Below are positions 14,486-22,072 of a stretch of DNA of 22,072 nt, piece after piece. The stretch is from JADLGF01 sp020849415 (GTDB taxonomy: Bacteria > Chloroflexota > Chloroflexia > Thermomicrobiales > UBA6265). The notes under the pieces were generated by a model that was given only the letters and a program-made list of their open reading frames with translations, ran no database searches and was not told where the DNA came from. The DNA is taken from positions 1 to 22,072 of the forward strand of contig JAPXTJ010000051.1 in the NCBI GenBank assembly GCA_033812595.1, read 5' to 3'. The translations under genes and the position numbers were made by a program. The first letter of the stretch is position 1. Each line of letters starts with the position of its first letter.

Positions 14486-14724
14486 CTGACGGGAATTTCG
14501 CCCAATGGTCGTCCGGCGTTTACGTGCAAGCGGCTTGAATCGTGGCATGACGCTTGTCCGGACTGAACAAAACGCGAAAAACCGGTCCAAAAACGGCTGA
14601 TTCATTCGACATTCGGGACAATAAGGCATCGCGGCCATTGTCACGTTCGTACAACGACCCGCATCTCCCGCCAGGGGCAGGAGCCTTTGGTAACGCGGAG
14701 CAGACCGAATCGCGGCGCTGTTCG

Positions 14725-14730
14725 TATACT
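14725..14730 (+). promoter_or_regulatory. Possible -10 box of the GT39 gene pair
   Basis: TATACT (5 of 6 consensus) lies 53 bases before the Agl23-like ATG on the plus strand, giving a leader of about 46 bases. No recognisable -35 box is found 16-18 bases upstream, so confidence is low. Confidence 0.35.
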
Positions 14731-14782
14731 CATGCAACGACCGGCGTCGAGAGACGCGATCGACCGTCAGGGCGGGGAGCGG

Positions 14783-17140
14783 ATGTCGCAAGGAAAAGCG
14801 CGCGCGGCGGAGAATGGCGCCGGCGGCATTCGTGTCGGATCGATCAGCCTCGAAACTACCCTCTGGATCGTCCTGATTCTGGTGGCGATCGTCACCCGTT
14901 TCTACGATCTCGGCTCCCGGGCGCTCCACCACGACGAGGGCCTGCACGCCTATTACTCCTGGCTCCTCGCCGAGGGGCGCGGCTACGTGCACAACCCGTT
15001 GATGCACGGCCCCTTCCTCTTTCACATCGATGCCCTCTTCTATCTGCTCTTCGGCGATTCGGATGCCGTCAGTCGCGCGCCGGCGGCGCTGGCCGGCGTG
15101 GTGCTGGTCGGTCTGCCCTGGTTCCTGCGCGATCCGCGCTACCTCGGGCGCTGGGGCGCGCTCGCCGGCAGCCTGTTCATCCTGACGTCGCCCTCGATCC
15201 TCTACTTCACGCGCTTCATCCGGCACGATCCCTTCACGCTCGTCGGCGTGATGTTGCTTTTCATCTGCATCGTGCGGTACCTCGACCGTCCGGAACGGAA
15301 GTGGTTGATCACCGGCAGCGTGGCGATCGCCTTCCTGCTGGCGAATCACGAGATCGTCTTCGCGAACCTCGTCCTCTTCTTCGGGTTCCTGTACGTGGTC
15401 CTTGCCATCGACCGGATTCGGGTCTGGCTGGCTGATCCGGCGCGGCGTAGCGGCGCACTGATCGTTCTTGCCGCGCACGGTGTGGCGCTGATCGGCTTGC
15501 CGGTGGTGCTGGTGCTCTCGCCGTCATCGGCGGTCGATGAGATCCTCGACATTCCCTGGCAGAACCCGACCAATCAGGAGCAGATCGATTACTACGAACG
15601 GCTCGCCTCGAACCCGCTGGTATTGGGCGCGATCGCCGTCGCCCTGATTTCGCTGGCAACGTTGGTGATCGGGCTGCGGCGCGCGCGCTCCGGAGGCGTC
15701 GATGACGGCGCGCCGGCCGGGGCGCTGCTTGGGGATGCGCCGGATGGCGGAGTCGCCGCCGGGGTGCGCTCCGCCTGGCGCGATGCGACGGGCCTCGGTC
15801 TGGCGCTGCTGGCGGGTGTCGCCCTCTTCACGCTCCTCTTCACCTCACTCTTCACCCACCTGCCGGGCCTGGCGACCGCCACCTTCGCCACCGATGGCAC
15901 CCTGCTTTACTGGCTCGGTCAGCACGAGGTGCAGCGCGGCAGCCAGCCCTGGTTCTACTACCTGGTGCTGATGCCTCAGTACGACTACATCGTCACGATC
16001 TTCGGCTTCCTGGCGGCCGCGCTCGTGATCGTCAACGCCATCCGCCATTGGCGTGGCGGTGGTGACCGGTCCGAAAACCTGCTCATGCAGGGGCTGCTCG
16101 TCACCTGGTTCCTTGGCATCTTCGCAGGACTGTCGTACGCGGGCGAGAAGATGCCGTGGCTCGTGATTCACATCGCCCTGCCCAGCGCGCTGCTCGCCGG
16201 CCGGCTGGTCGGTGCGGTGATCGAACGGGCGTTGGCGGAGCGACGCGCCGGGCGGCTCGGGCGTTCCGAGTGGGTACTTGGCGTCGGGCTCCTCGTGGCG
16301 GGGGTGGCCTGGGTCACGCTGGCCTCGCTGCTGACCCGCCCCATCGTTCAGCGGAGTTCGAACGACGGACTTGTCCAGCAGGTGTCAGCATGGTCGGTCG
16401 ATCACTGGTGGTTGCTGGCGATTCCGCCGGTGGGGGCGCTTGCCGCCTTGCTGGTGGCGGTTGTGCTCCGTGGGCCCCAACGCGCCGCGCTCGCAACCAC
16501 CGCCGCGCTGCTGGTCGGCCTGCTCGTCATGCAGGTCCACGCCGGCGCGCGGATGTCGTATCTCGAGGGCGACGTTCCCCGCGACATGCTGGTTTACACC
16601 CAGACCTCACCCGATCTCCCGATGGTGGTGGACGATCTGGCCCGGCTCTCGCTGGAGCTCCACGGGGATCTCAGCCTCGAAGTGCTCTACGACAGCCGGG
16701 TGGCGTGGCCGCTGATGTGGTACATGCGCGACTTCACCGGCAAGCGCCTCGTCGGTTCAGGTCCTGATTCGCCGACCGCGCCGGCGTTGATCCTCTCGAC
16801 CGAGCAATACAATCAAATGAGTGGGCAACTTGAAGGGTACACTGCGTTCGATTACGTGTTGCGCTGGTGGTTTCCGGAGGAGATGTACCGCTACTTCGCC
16901 ATCGCGCCCGAGCTCGATCCTCCGCGCTCGGCGTGGGGCTCCGCCGAGGAGCCGCACGGCCCCGTGGCGATCGTCGAATCGATCATCGAATCGATCGCCG
17001 GGCACGACAATCCGGCCGCGCAGCAGGAACTCTATCGATTGTTCATGCACCGGGAATTGACCAGTCCGAACGGACAGTACCGATTCAAGCTGATGATTCG
17101 CAACGACCTCGTGCCGGTGTTCAACGGCATCCGGCTCTGA
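14783..17140 (+). CDS. Agl23/TIGR03663-like GT39-type membrane glycosyltransferase
   Basis: A 785-residue integral membrane protein of the GT39/ArnT-like superfamily, closest by memory to the TIGR03663 group (flippase activity-associated Agl23). About a dozen hydrophobic segments are visible. The first external loop carries the acidic motif LHHDEGLHAYYSWLL (Asp51-Glu52), the position of the catalytic acid in GT39/ArnT enzymes. Later blocks include LFILTSPSILYFTRFIRHD, YYLVLMPQYDYIV, a YAGEKMPWLVIHIALP segment and a large C-terminal soluble part. Such enzymes use lipid-linked sugars on the outer face of the membrane. The ATG has GGGGAG only 3 bases upstream, a tight spacing; an upstream ATG at 14732 has no Shine-Dalgarno. 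It precedes, by 34 bases, the fused GT39-NHL gene, so the two are probably one operon. Confidence 0.82.
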   Translation: MSQGKARAAENGAGGIRVGSISLETTLWIVLILVAIVTRFYDLGSRALHHDEGLHAYYSWLLAEGRGYVHNPLMHGPFLFHIDALFYLLFGDSDAVSRAPAALAGVVLVGLPWFLRDPRYLGRWGALAGSLFILTSPSILYFTRFIRHDPFTLVGVMLLFICIVRYLDRPERKWLITGSVAIAFLLANHEIVFANLVLFFGFLYVVLAIDRIRVWLADPARRSGALIVLAAHGVALIGLPVVLVLSPSSAVDEILDIPWQNPTNQEQIDYYERLASNPLVLGAIAVALISLATLVIGLRRARSGGVDDGAPAGALLGDAPDGGVAAGVRSAWRDATGLGLALLAGVALFTLLFTSLFTHLPGLATATFATDGTLLYWLGQHEVQRGSQPWFYYLVLMPQYDYIVTIFGFLAAALVIVNAIRHWRGGGDRSENLLMQGLLVTWFLGIFAGLSYAGEKMPWLVIHIALPSALLAGRLVGAVIERALAERRAGRLGRSEWVLGVGLLVAGVAWVTLASLLTRPIVQRSSNDGLVQQVSAWSVDHWWLLAIPPVGALAALLVAVVLRGPQRAALATTAALLVGLLVMQVHAGARMSYLEGDVPRDMLVYTQTSPDLPMVVDDLARLSLELHGDLSLEVLYDSRVAWPLMWYMRDFTGKRLVGSGPDSPTAPALILSTEQYNQMSGQLEGYTAFDYVLRWWFPEEMYRYFAIAPELDPPRSAWGSAEEPHGPVAIVESIIESIAGHDNPAAQQELYRLFMHRELTSPNGQYRFKLMIRNDLVPVFNGIRL

Positions 17141-17174
17141 TCCGGCAACGAGGAAGGCAGGGGAACAGGCGCCG

Positions 17175-20054
17175 ATGGCTCAGGAGTACTCCGAACAAGC
17201 GGTGAGCGATCCGCTCGATCGAACCTTCGATCTCTCCGTCGTTCGATGGTCGACCATCGCGGTCGTGCTGGCGCTCGTTGCCGGCGCCGCGCTGCGGCTC
17301 TTGCAGCTTGACCGGCACGCGCTTTCGCCGGTGGAAGCCGATCTGGCCTTCGATGCGTTCCGGTTCTTTCGCGGCGCCGCGCTGCAACCGGGCGAGTCGC
17401 TGCCCGTCACGGAGCCGATCGCGCTCCTCGCCAGTTCGCTGAGTTTCTTCCTCTTCGGAGTGACGGATGCCACCGCCCGGGTGGCCGGATCGCTCTTCGG
17501 CATCGGCGCGATGCTGATGGTGTTCGGCTTGCGACCGTTCGTCGGCCGGTCGGCGGTGGCGGGCATCGTAACGCTGATGGCGATCTCGCCGAGTCTCGTC
17601 TTCCTCTCCCGCACCAGCGTATCGACCAGCGCCGGTGTCTTCGCGCTGACCCTGATCGTCGTGGCCCTGCTTCGTTCGGGCAGGAACGAGGGCGAACGCG
17701 AACCGGGCCTCCTTTGGCCGGTAATGACCGGACTCGGCCTGGCGCTGGCGTTCGCCTCTGGTCCGGCGGCGCTAACGGCGATCGTTTCGCTCGCCATCGG
17801 GCTTCTGCTCGCCTCGATCAGCGGCGAATCGGCCGCAACCGCCGGGTTGCGCTCGATCATGGCCAATCGCTCCCGGCTGTTGGCCACAATCGGCACCTTC
17901 GTCGTTACCACGATTGTGCTCTTCTCCCACTTTTTCACCAGCATCGATTCGCTCGAAGGCGTCTGGTTGACCGTGCGCAATTGGGGTCGGCTCATCGGTA
18001 CCACCGTCTCGGCCACACCGGGACAGTTTTTCGTTCTCGCAATCGGGCTCTACGAAGTGCTGGCGCTGGTCTTCGCGATCGTGGCCTTCCTGCGGCCACG
18101 CGATCCGGAGCGCCGTGAGCTCGGCTCGGTCCTGTTCGGTGGTTGGTTCCTGGCCTCGTTGGTGCTGTTCAGCATCAGTTCAGGACGCGATCCCCACCAC
18201 ACTGCCTACGTCGTGCTGCCGCTGGTGCTGCTCGGTGGTTGCGGTCTTGGGGAGGCGATTGCGCGAGTCGATCCGCTCGGTTCGATGGGTGTCCGCGGCT
18301 GGACGTTCGTTACCCTCGGGATCAGCACCGTCGTCAGCTTCCTGGCGCTGCTCGTTCTGGCGGGCCGGATCGGCGATGCGGCGGACTCCCGCCAAGCCTG
18401 GATCGATTTCCTCTTCGTGCTCATCGTGATCTTCCTGCCCTTCCTCGGCGGCTCGATCGCACTCTCGCGGCAGGATCAGGTCATTACCGGCGTGCGCCGG
18501 GCCGGCGGCTGGTGTTTGCTGATCGCGGCGATCCTGCTCACCTTGACCACCATTCGCGCCACTACGGAGCTTTCGTTCCAGAACGCTTCCAGCAGCAATG
18601 AACTGCTGGCCCAGAAGACCTCGACCAGCGCCATACTGCCATTGATCGAGCGGCTGCACCGGCTTTCGCTCGACAACACCCGGCTCGATGGGACGATCGC
18701 CGATCCGACAGGCGGTCATGGCCTCTCAGTCGCGATCGACCGCCAGGTGCGGGACCCCTTCGCCTGGTACTTCCGTGATTTCCCGAACGTCACGATCACC
18801 GGCGAAGGGCAGGCGGCCGCGACCGGGGCGGACATCGTCATCGCCGCGGATGACACCGGTTTCGTCACCGCCGGCTACGGTGCGCAGCCGTACGCGGTGA
18901 TCAACCGCGTGCCGGGCGTCTACACCGCGCCGAGCATCGGGCGAGTACTGAGCGGAATCTTCAATCCGGCCAATTGGCGCGAGTCGATCGACTACCTCCT
19001 CTTCCGCGAGATCGCCATTCCGGCCGCGCCGCAGACGGTGAGCGTCGGCCTTGCCGGCAATCTTGCCGATCAGGTGTTGCCGGACACCGGACCCTACGGG
19101 CTGCTCGAACGGGTCGGCCCCGGCGCGGCGCGCGGGCAATTCAACAATCCGCGCGGCCTCGCCACCACCGAAGACGGCCAGGTCTACGTGGTCGACAGCG
19201 GCAACGCCCGGCTTCAGCTCTTCGATGCGGACGGCATGTTCGTGGCGATCTGGGACGAGAGCTCGGGCAGCACGGCGCTCGCCCTGACGACGTCGGGTCT
19301 CGGCGCGACCGGGATCACGGTCGGACCCGAAGGCGTCGTTTTCGTGGCTGACACCTGGGCGCACCGTGTGGTGGTGCTCGACGCCACCGGCAGCGTCATC
19401 CGCGTCTTTGGCCAGTTTGCCGACAACCAGGACGCCACTGACGCGGAGGGCAATCCGGGCCTCTTCTTCGGCCCGCGCGCGATCGCCGTCACCGCCGAGG
19501 AAATCTTCGTCGTTGACACGGGCAACGAACGGGTTCAGGTGTTCGGACGCGATGGCAGCTTCAAGCGGGCATTCGGCGGCAAGGGCAGCGGCCCCGGCCA
19601 GCTGATCGAGCCGGTCGGCATCGCGATCGGGCCGGCCGGGAATGTATACGTCGCCGATTCCGGGAACGGCCGGATCAGCGTCTTCTCGCCGGAAGGTGAG
19701 CCGCTGGCGCAGTGGACGATCGACGCCTGGGCCGGGAACGCGTTCTTCGAGCCCTACCTCGCCTTCGGGCGTGACGGCCTGCTCTACGTCACCTCATCCG
19801 CGACCGGCAGCGTCGAGGTGATCGGGCGGGATGGTCAGCTGCTGGGCACGATCACCGCCTCCGGCGCGCAAACGCTGGGCCGGCCGAGCGGGATCGCGGT
19901 GGCGACCGACGGCTCCCTGCTGGTGACCGATATCGGCAACTCCGGCGTTTACCGGGTCGAACCGCTCGTGGTCGAGAACCTGGAAGCGGTGCAGTTCACC
20001 GAGACGACGCGGCCGGCTGGGTCGGCGAGTCCCGAAGCATCGCCGCTGCCATGA
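17175..20054 (+). CDS. GT39-like membrane protein fused to NHL beta-propeller
   Basis: A 959-residue two-part protein. The N-terminal ~500 residues are a multi-helix GT39-like membrane domain (WSTIAVVLALVAGAALRLLQ at 25-44, many helices to about residue 480), followed by a periplasm-like alpha/beta section (DRQVRDPFAWYFRDFPNV). From about residue 638 to 940 there are six NHL units: GQFNNPRGLATTEDGQVYVV, GATGITVGPEGVVFVADT, GPRAIAVTAEEIFVVDTGNE, EPVGIAIGPAGNVYVADS and others, which would fold into a six-bladed propeller. A Pro/Ser/Thr-rich tail ends it. Where the upstream protein has the DE acidic motif, this one has VEAD, so the catalytic Asp may be lost. NHL propellers usually bind proteins or sugars; an accessory or substrate-holding role to its partner is inference. 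GGGGA lies about 11 bases before the ATG. Confidence 0.85.
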   Translation: MAQEYSEQAVSDPLDRTFDLSVVRWSTIAVVLALVAGAALRLLQLDRHALSPVEADLAFDAFRFFRGAALQPGESLPVTEPIALLASSLSFFLFGVTDATARVAGSLFGIGAMLMVFGLRPFVGRSAVAGIVTLMAISPSLVFLSRTSVSTSAGVFALTLIVVALLRSGRNEGEREPGLLWPVMTGLGLALAFASGPAALTAIVSLAIGLLLASISGESAATAGLRSIMANRSRLLATIGTFVVTTIVLFSHFFTSIDSLEGVWLTVRNWGRLIGTTVSATPGQFFVLAIGLYEVLALVFAIVAFLRPRDPERRELGSVLFGGWFLASLVLFSISSGRDPHHTAYVVLPLVLLGGCGLGEAIARVDPLGSMGVRGWTFVTLGISTVVSFLALLVLAGRIGDAADSRQAWIDFLFVLIVIFLPFLGGSIALSRQDQVITGVRRAGGWCLLIAAILLTLTTIRATTELSFQNASSSNELLAQKTSTSAILPLIERLHRLSLDNTRLDGTIADPTGGHGLSVAIDRQVRDPFAWYFRDFPNVTITGEGQAAATGADIVIAADDTGFVTAGYGAQPYAVINRVPGVYTAPSIGRVLSGIFNPANWRESIDYLLFREIAIPAAPQTVSVGLAGNLADQVLPDTGPYGLLERVGPGAARGQFNNPRGLATTEDGQVYVVDSGNARLQLFDADGMFVAIWDESSGSTALALTTSGLGATGITVGPEGVVFVADTWAHRVVVLDATGSVIRVFGQFADNQDATDAEGNPGLFFGPRAIAVTAEEIFVVDTGNERVQVFGRDGSFKRAFGGKGSGPGQLIEPVGIAIGPAGNVYVADSGNGRISVFSPEGEPLAQWTIDAWAGNAFFEPYLAFGRDGLLYVTSSATGSVEVIGRDGQLLGTITASGAQTLGRPSGIAVATDGSLLVTDIGNSGVYRVEPLVVENLEAVQFTETTRPAGSASPEASPLP

Positions 20055-20061
20055 GCGGGAG

Positions 20062-20352
20062 CTACCAGATGAAGACGTCCTGATCGAGTTCGGTCAGTTC
20101 GCCGTCGAGGACCTCCCGTTCGAAGAAGGCGAGGATCGTGCGGAGCATCTCATCGGCGTGGAGCGCGTTGTTGGAAACGACGACCACGCCGATGGTGCCG
20201 ACCCGCATGTCATCGAGGTCATCGATCTGCGCGATCGACGCGTTGAAGCGATTGCGCGCCCGCTCGACAGCCGATTTCACAATTCCCCGCTTCTCCTTCA
20301 GGGAGAAGGTCTCCGGCAGGTAGAGGGAAAAGCGGGCGGCGCCGATGTGCAT
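20062..20352 (-). CDS. DUF503 / YlxP-like protein
   Basis: A 96-residue protein matching the DUF503 (YlxP) pattern: a short first strand, SLKEKRGIVKSAVERARNRF (residues 17-36), ASIAQIDDLDDMRVGTIGVVVVSNN and a C-terminal acidic end. The family is small, cytoplasmic and of unproven function; in many Gram-positive bacteria it sits beside infB and rbfA in a translation operon. Here it is the third gene of an operon with a FAD oxidoreductase and an unknown protein, with no infB or rbfA nearby, which is unusual. GGAG lies 8 bases before the ATG and only 5 bases separate it from the upstream stop codon, so translation is probably coupled. Its stop codon is 7 bases from that of the convergent GT39-NHL gene. 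Confidence 0.88.
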   Translation of the reverse strand: MHIGAARFSLYLPETFSLKEKRGIVKSAVERARNRFNASIAQIDDLDDMRVGTIGVVVVSNNALHADEMLRTILAFFEREVLDGELTELDQDVFIW

Positions 20353-20357
20353 GGGAG

Positions 20358-20822
20358 TTACTCCGCGCGCGTTTCGACCGTGAAGCGGGTTTGACCGTCG
20401 CCGAGGAGTTCCCAGCGCCAGTCAAGGCCGCGCGGCCGGGCGATCGCGGCGGCAACGCGATGGAACGTGGCGGCATCCTCGGCCGTTACCCCGAAGAGTT
20501 CCAGGAGTTCATCGTCCGGGAAACCGGACACGACCGCCGACACTGACGCGCCTTCCGCGTCGAGTTCGTCCACCACGGCGCCGAGCGCGCGGTAGTTGGT
20601 GAGCATGGCGTCGAGGAATTCGGCCGGTTCCCACGGCTCCTCCATGCCCCACGCGACCGAGAAGCGCTCCGCGACCGCGTCCGCCCACGCCTCGGGCAGG
20701 AGGCCGAGATCGTCGAGCACGGAGATCGTGGCGAGGATCAACCCCTGCGCGTTCTGTTGGCTCTGTTCGAGCAGCGTTTCGGTCGTTTCGTCGAGGTACG
20801 ACGTATCCGGAGACTCTTCCAT
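20358..20822 (-). CDS. Unrecognised acidic protein
   Basis: Family not recognised. The 154-residue protein is acidic (MEESPDTSYLDETTETLLEQ at its start) and apparently soluble, with no signal peptide or membrane helix. It alternates helices: QNAQGLILATISVLDDLGLL, EAWADAVAERFSVAWG, PAEFLDAMLTNYRALGAVVD, and ends in a possible beta pair (LDWRWELLGDGQTRFTVE). The ATG at 20822 has GGGAG 8 bases upstream; the frame is open further upstream, but that part overlaps the neighbouring gene in another frame. It lies 16 bases after the FAD oxidoreductase stop codon and 5 bases before DUF503, so it is the middle gene of the operon. Conservation of this trio in relatives would suggest a functional link. 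Confidence 0.8.
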   Translation of the reverse strand: MEESPDTSYLDETTETLLEQSQQNAQGLILATISVLDDLGLLPEAWADAVAERFSVAWGMEEPWEPAEFLDAMLTNYRALGAVVDELDAEGASVSAVVSGFPDDELLELFGVTAEDAATFHRVAAAIARPRGLDWRWELLGDGQTRFTVETRAE

Positions 20823-20838
20823 CCTGATCACTCCCGGT

Positions 20839-21987
20839 CTAGATGACGTTGTGTTCCTGGTTGAGCTGACCTTCGCGGAACCGGGAGGGCCGGAACGGCG
20901 TGATGTCGACGGTGCTTGCCGCGCCATCGAGCAGCAGTTCCGCCATGCAGGCGCCGATCGCCGGTCCCTGCATGAAACCGTGGCCGGAGAAGCCGGCCGC
21001 GACCGCGAGTCCCTCGACCTCGTCCACCAGGCCGACGAGCGGATTGTCGTCCGGAGTCACCTCGTAAAAGCCGGCCCAACCGCGCATGATGCTCGCCTCC
21101 TCGAAGGCGGGCGCGCGGCGGATCAGGTTCTCAACGTTGGTGATCATCCAGTTCTCGTCGACGGTCTTGTTGAAGCTGCTCGGTTCCTCGCGGTTGCCCA
21201 TCCCGGTCAGGAAGCCACGGCTCTCGGGGTGGAAATAGAGGCCGGTCGAGAATTCGATCGTCATCGGCAGCGTTTCCGGCAGCCGGTCGAACGGTTCGGT
21301 GATGAAGCTCATCCGCCGGTAGGGATCGACCGGGAGATCAACGCCCGCCAGCCGGCCGACGAGCCGCGTTTGCGGTCCGGACGCGATGACGACCCGGGGC
21401 GTCGCGATCGTCCCCTCGGAAGTGACGACGCCGGTGACCCGGCCGTTCGCGACGCCGATACCGGTGACCTCGGCCCCTTCGATGATCTCCACGCCGAGGT
21501 CACGCGCGGTCCGGGCGAACCCGATCGTGGAGTTGTAGGTATCCGCCCAGCCATCCTCAGGGCAGAAGGTGCCGCCGACCACGCCATCGAGGAGCACGTA
21601 CGGATTCAGTTCGTGAATCTCGTCCGGCGTCACCCAGCGTGACGGTACTCCCATCGATTGTTGCAGGGCAAGATTGCGACGAAAGGTGGCTTCCTCCTCG
21701 GGGCTGTCGAGCAGGAAGAGGTAGCCCTGCTGGCGGAAGTTGATATCGACGGCGAACCGCTCCTCGTAACGCTCCCAGACACGGACGCTCCAGCGCGCGA
21801 GTTCGATGTTGGTCGCGGTTGAGAACTGCTGGCGAATGCCGCCGGCGGCGTCGGCGGTGGCGCCCCGGGCGATGGCGTCACGCTCCAGCACCACGATGTC
21901 GCGCTGACCTCGCTCCGCCAGCGCGTGCGCGATCGCACACCCCATAATGCCGGCGCCAATGACCACGATTTCGGCCGAATTGCGCAT
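20839..21987 (-). CDS. FAD-dependent oxidoreductase, DAO family (sarcosine oxidase beta-like)
   Basis: A 382-residue flavoenzyme of the D-amino-acid oxidase fold, most like sarcosine oxidase beta subunit / glycine-oxidase-like members. The N-terminal dinucleotide-binding site is VVIGAGIMGCAIAHALAERG, then VVLERDAIARGATADAAGG, and the C-terminal FAD-binding block is VAAGFSGHGFMQGPAIG. Mid-protein blocks (QQGYLFLL, DEIHELNPY, PEDGWADTYN) match the family. It would oxidise an N-methyl or other secondary amino acid, passing electrons to oxygen or another acceptor; specificity is unknown. AAAGGAAG lies about 8 bases before the ATG. No alpha, gamma or delta sarcosine-oxidase subunits follow, so it is a single-subunit enzyme or an orphan. 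It leads the three-gene operon, and its promoter may lie beyond the window. Confidence 0.9.
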   Translation of the reverse strand: MRNSAEIVVIGAGIMGCAIAHALAERGQRDIVVLERDAIARGATADAAGGIRQQFSTATNIELARWSVRVWERYEERFAVDINFRQQGYLFLLDSPEEEATFRRNLALQQSMGVPSRWVTPDEIHELNPYVLLDGVVGGTFCPEDGWADTYNSTIGFARTARDLGVEIIEGAEVTGIGVANGRVTGVVTSEGTIATPRVVIASGPQTRLVGRLAGVDLPVDPYRRMSFITEPFDRLPETLPMTIEFSTGLYFHPESRGFLTGMGNREEPSSFNKTVDENWMITNVENLIRRAPAFEEASIMRGWAGFYEVTPDDNPLVGLVDEVEGLAVAAGFSGHGFMQGPAIGACMAELLLDGAASTVDITPFRPSRFREGQLNQEHNVI

Positions 21988-22072
21988 GCTTTGCGCTTCC
22001 TTTCCACGGTGTTGACGCCGGGTCGCTCGGGCCCGGCTGCTGTTGGCTGGCATTATCGTGCATCCAGCCCGC

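Noticed and set aside
16970..17003. Short repeat of ATCGAATCG in the Agl23-like gene
   Set aside because: It encodes the small IVESIIESI motif and is a local codon-level repeat, not a separate element.
1..22072. CRISPR array, prophage, insertion sequence or defence island
   Set aside because: No regularly spaced repeats, transposase, integrase, Cas or restriction genes were seen anywhere in the window.

Overview
This is a high-GC bacterial chromosomal segment, probably an assembled contig from a metagenome or draft genome. The gene mix suggests Chloroflexota, perhaps a Thermomicrobia-like lineage: an Agl23-type GT39 protein followed by a GT39-NHL fusion, Tat-type leaders on a solute-binding protein and a gamma-glutamyltransferase-like enzyme, a SfLAP/GAP membrane protein, and ordinary sigma70-type promoters. 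This placement rests on remembered family distributions, not on a search. The first 49 bases are not genomic: they are an Illumina Nextera adapter with part of P5 and a 10-nt index, so the natural sequence starts at about base 50.

Layout. Bases 227-3506 (minus strand) form a complete polar amino-acid ABC importer operon: solute-binding protein, two permeases and an ATPase. It has a strong TTGACA/TATGAT promoter, an intercistronic hairpin after the binding-protein gene, and probably a rare ATT start on the first permease. A GNAT acetyltransferase with its own promoter (3671-4413) and a six-helix GAP/SfLAP-like membrane protein (4681-5358) follow. A tRNA-Glu(CTC) has both promoter and terminator visible (5479-5643). 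A beta-keto acid cleavage enzyme (BKACE) gene runs on the plus strand (5696-6535) and converges on a tandem pair of PhnB-like VOC proteins (6608-7527, minus). Two plus-strand genes follow: a small secreted NTF2-like protein (7776-8348) and an 800-residue AceE-type E1 enzyme with no E2 or E3 nearby (8465-10867).

The second half holds a Tat-exported gamma-glutamyltransferase-like Ntn hydrolase (10957-12717, minus), a small protein with histidine clusters at both ends (12874-13122, minus) and an AmtB ammonium transporter (13234-14445, minus) whose upstream region has three copies of TGGACCG. On the plus strand, 14783-20054 encodes two large membrane proteins in tandem: an Agl23/TIGR03663-type GT39 protein and a GT39-like protein fused to a six-unit NHL propeller. 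Converging on these is a minus-strand operon (20062-21987) of a DAO-family FAD oxidoreductase, an unrecognised acidic protein and a DUF503/YlxP protein.

Much of the window is ordinary transport and metabolism. The most unusual unit is the GT39 / GT39-NHL pair, which looks like an envelope glycosylation or surface-anchoring module of unknown function. Also worth attention are the gamma-glutamyltransferase-like enzyme lacking the usual glutamyl-binding residues, the orphan AceE-type E1, the double-ended His-rich protein beside amtB, and DUF503 outside its usual translation-gene context. I see no CRISPR array, phage, insertion sequence, rRNA or defence system.
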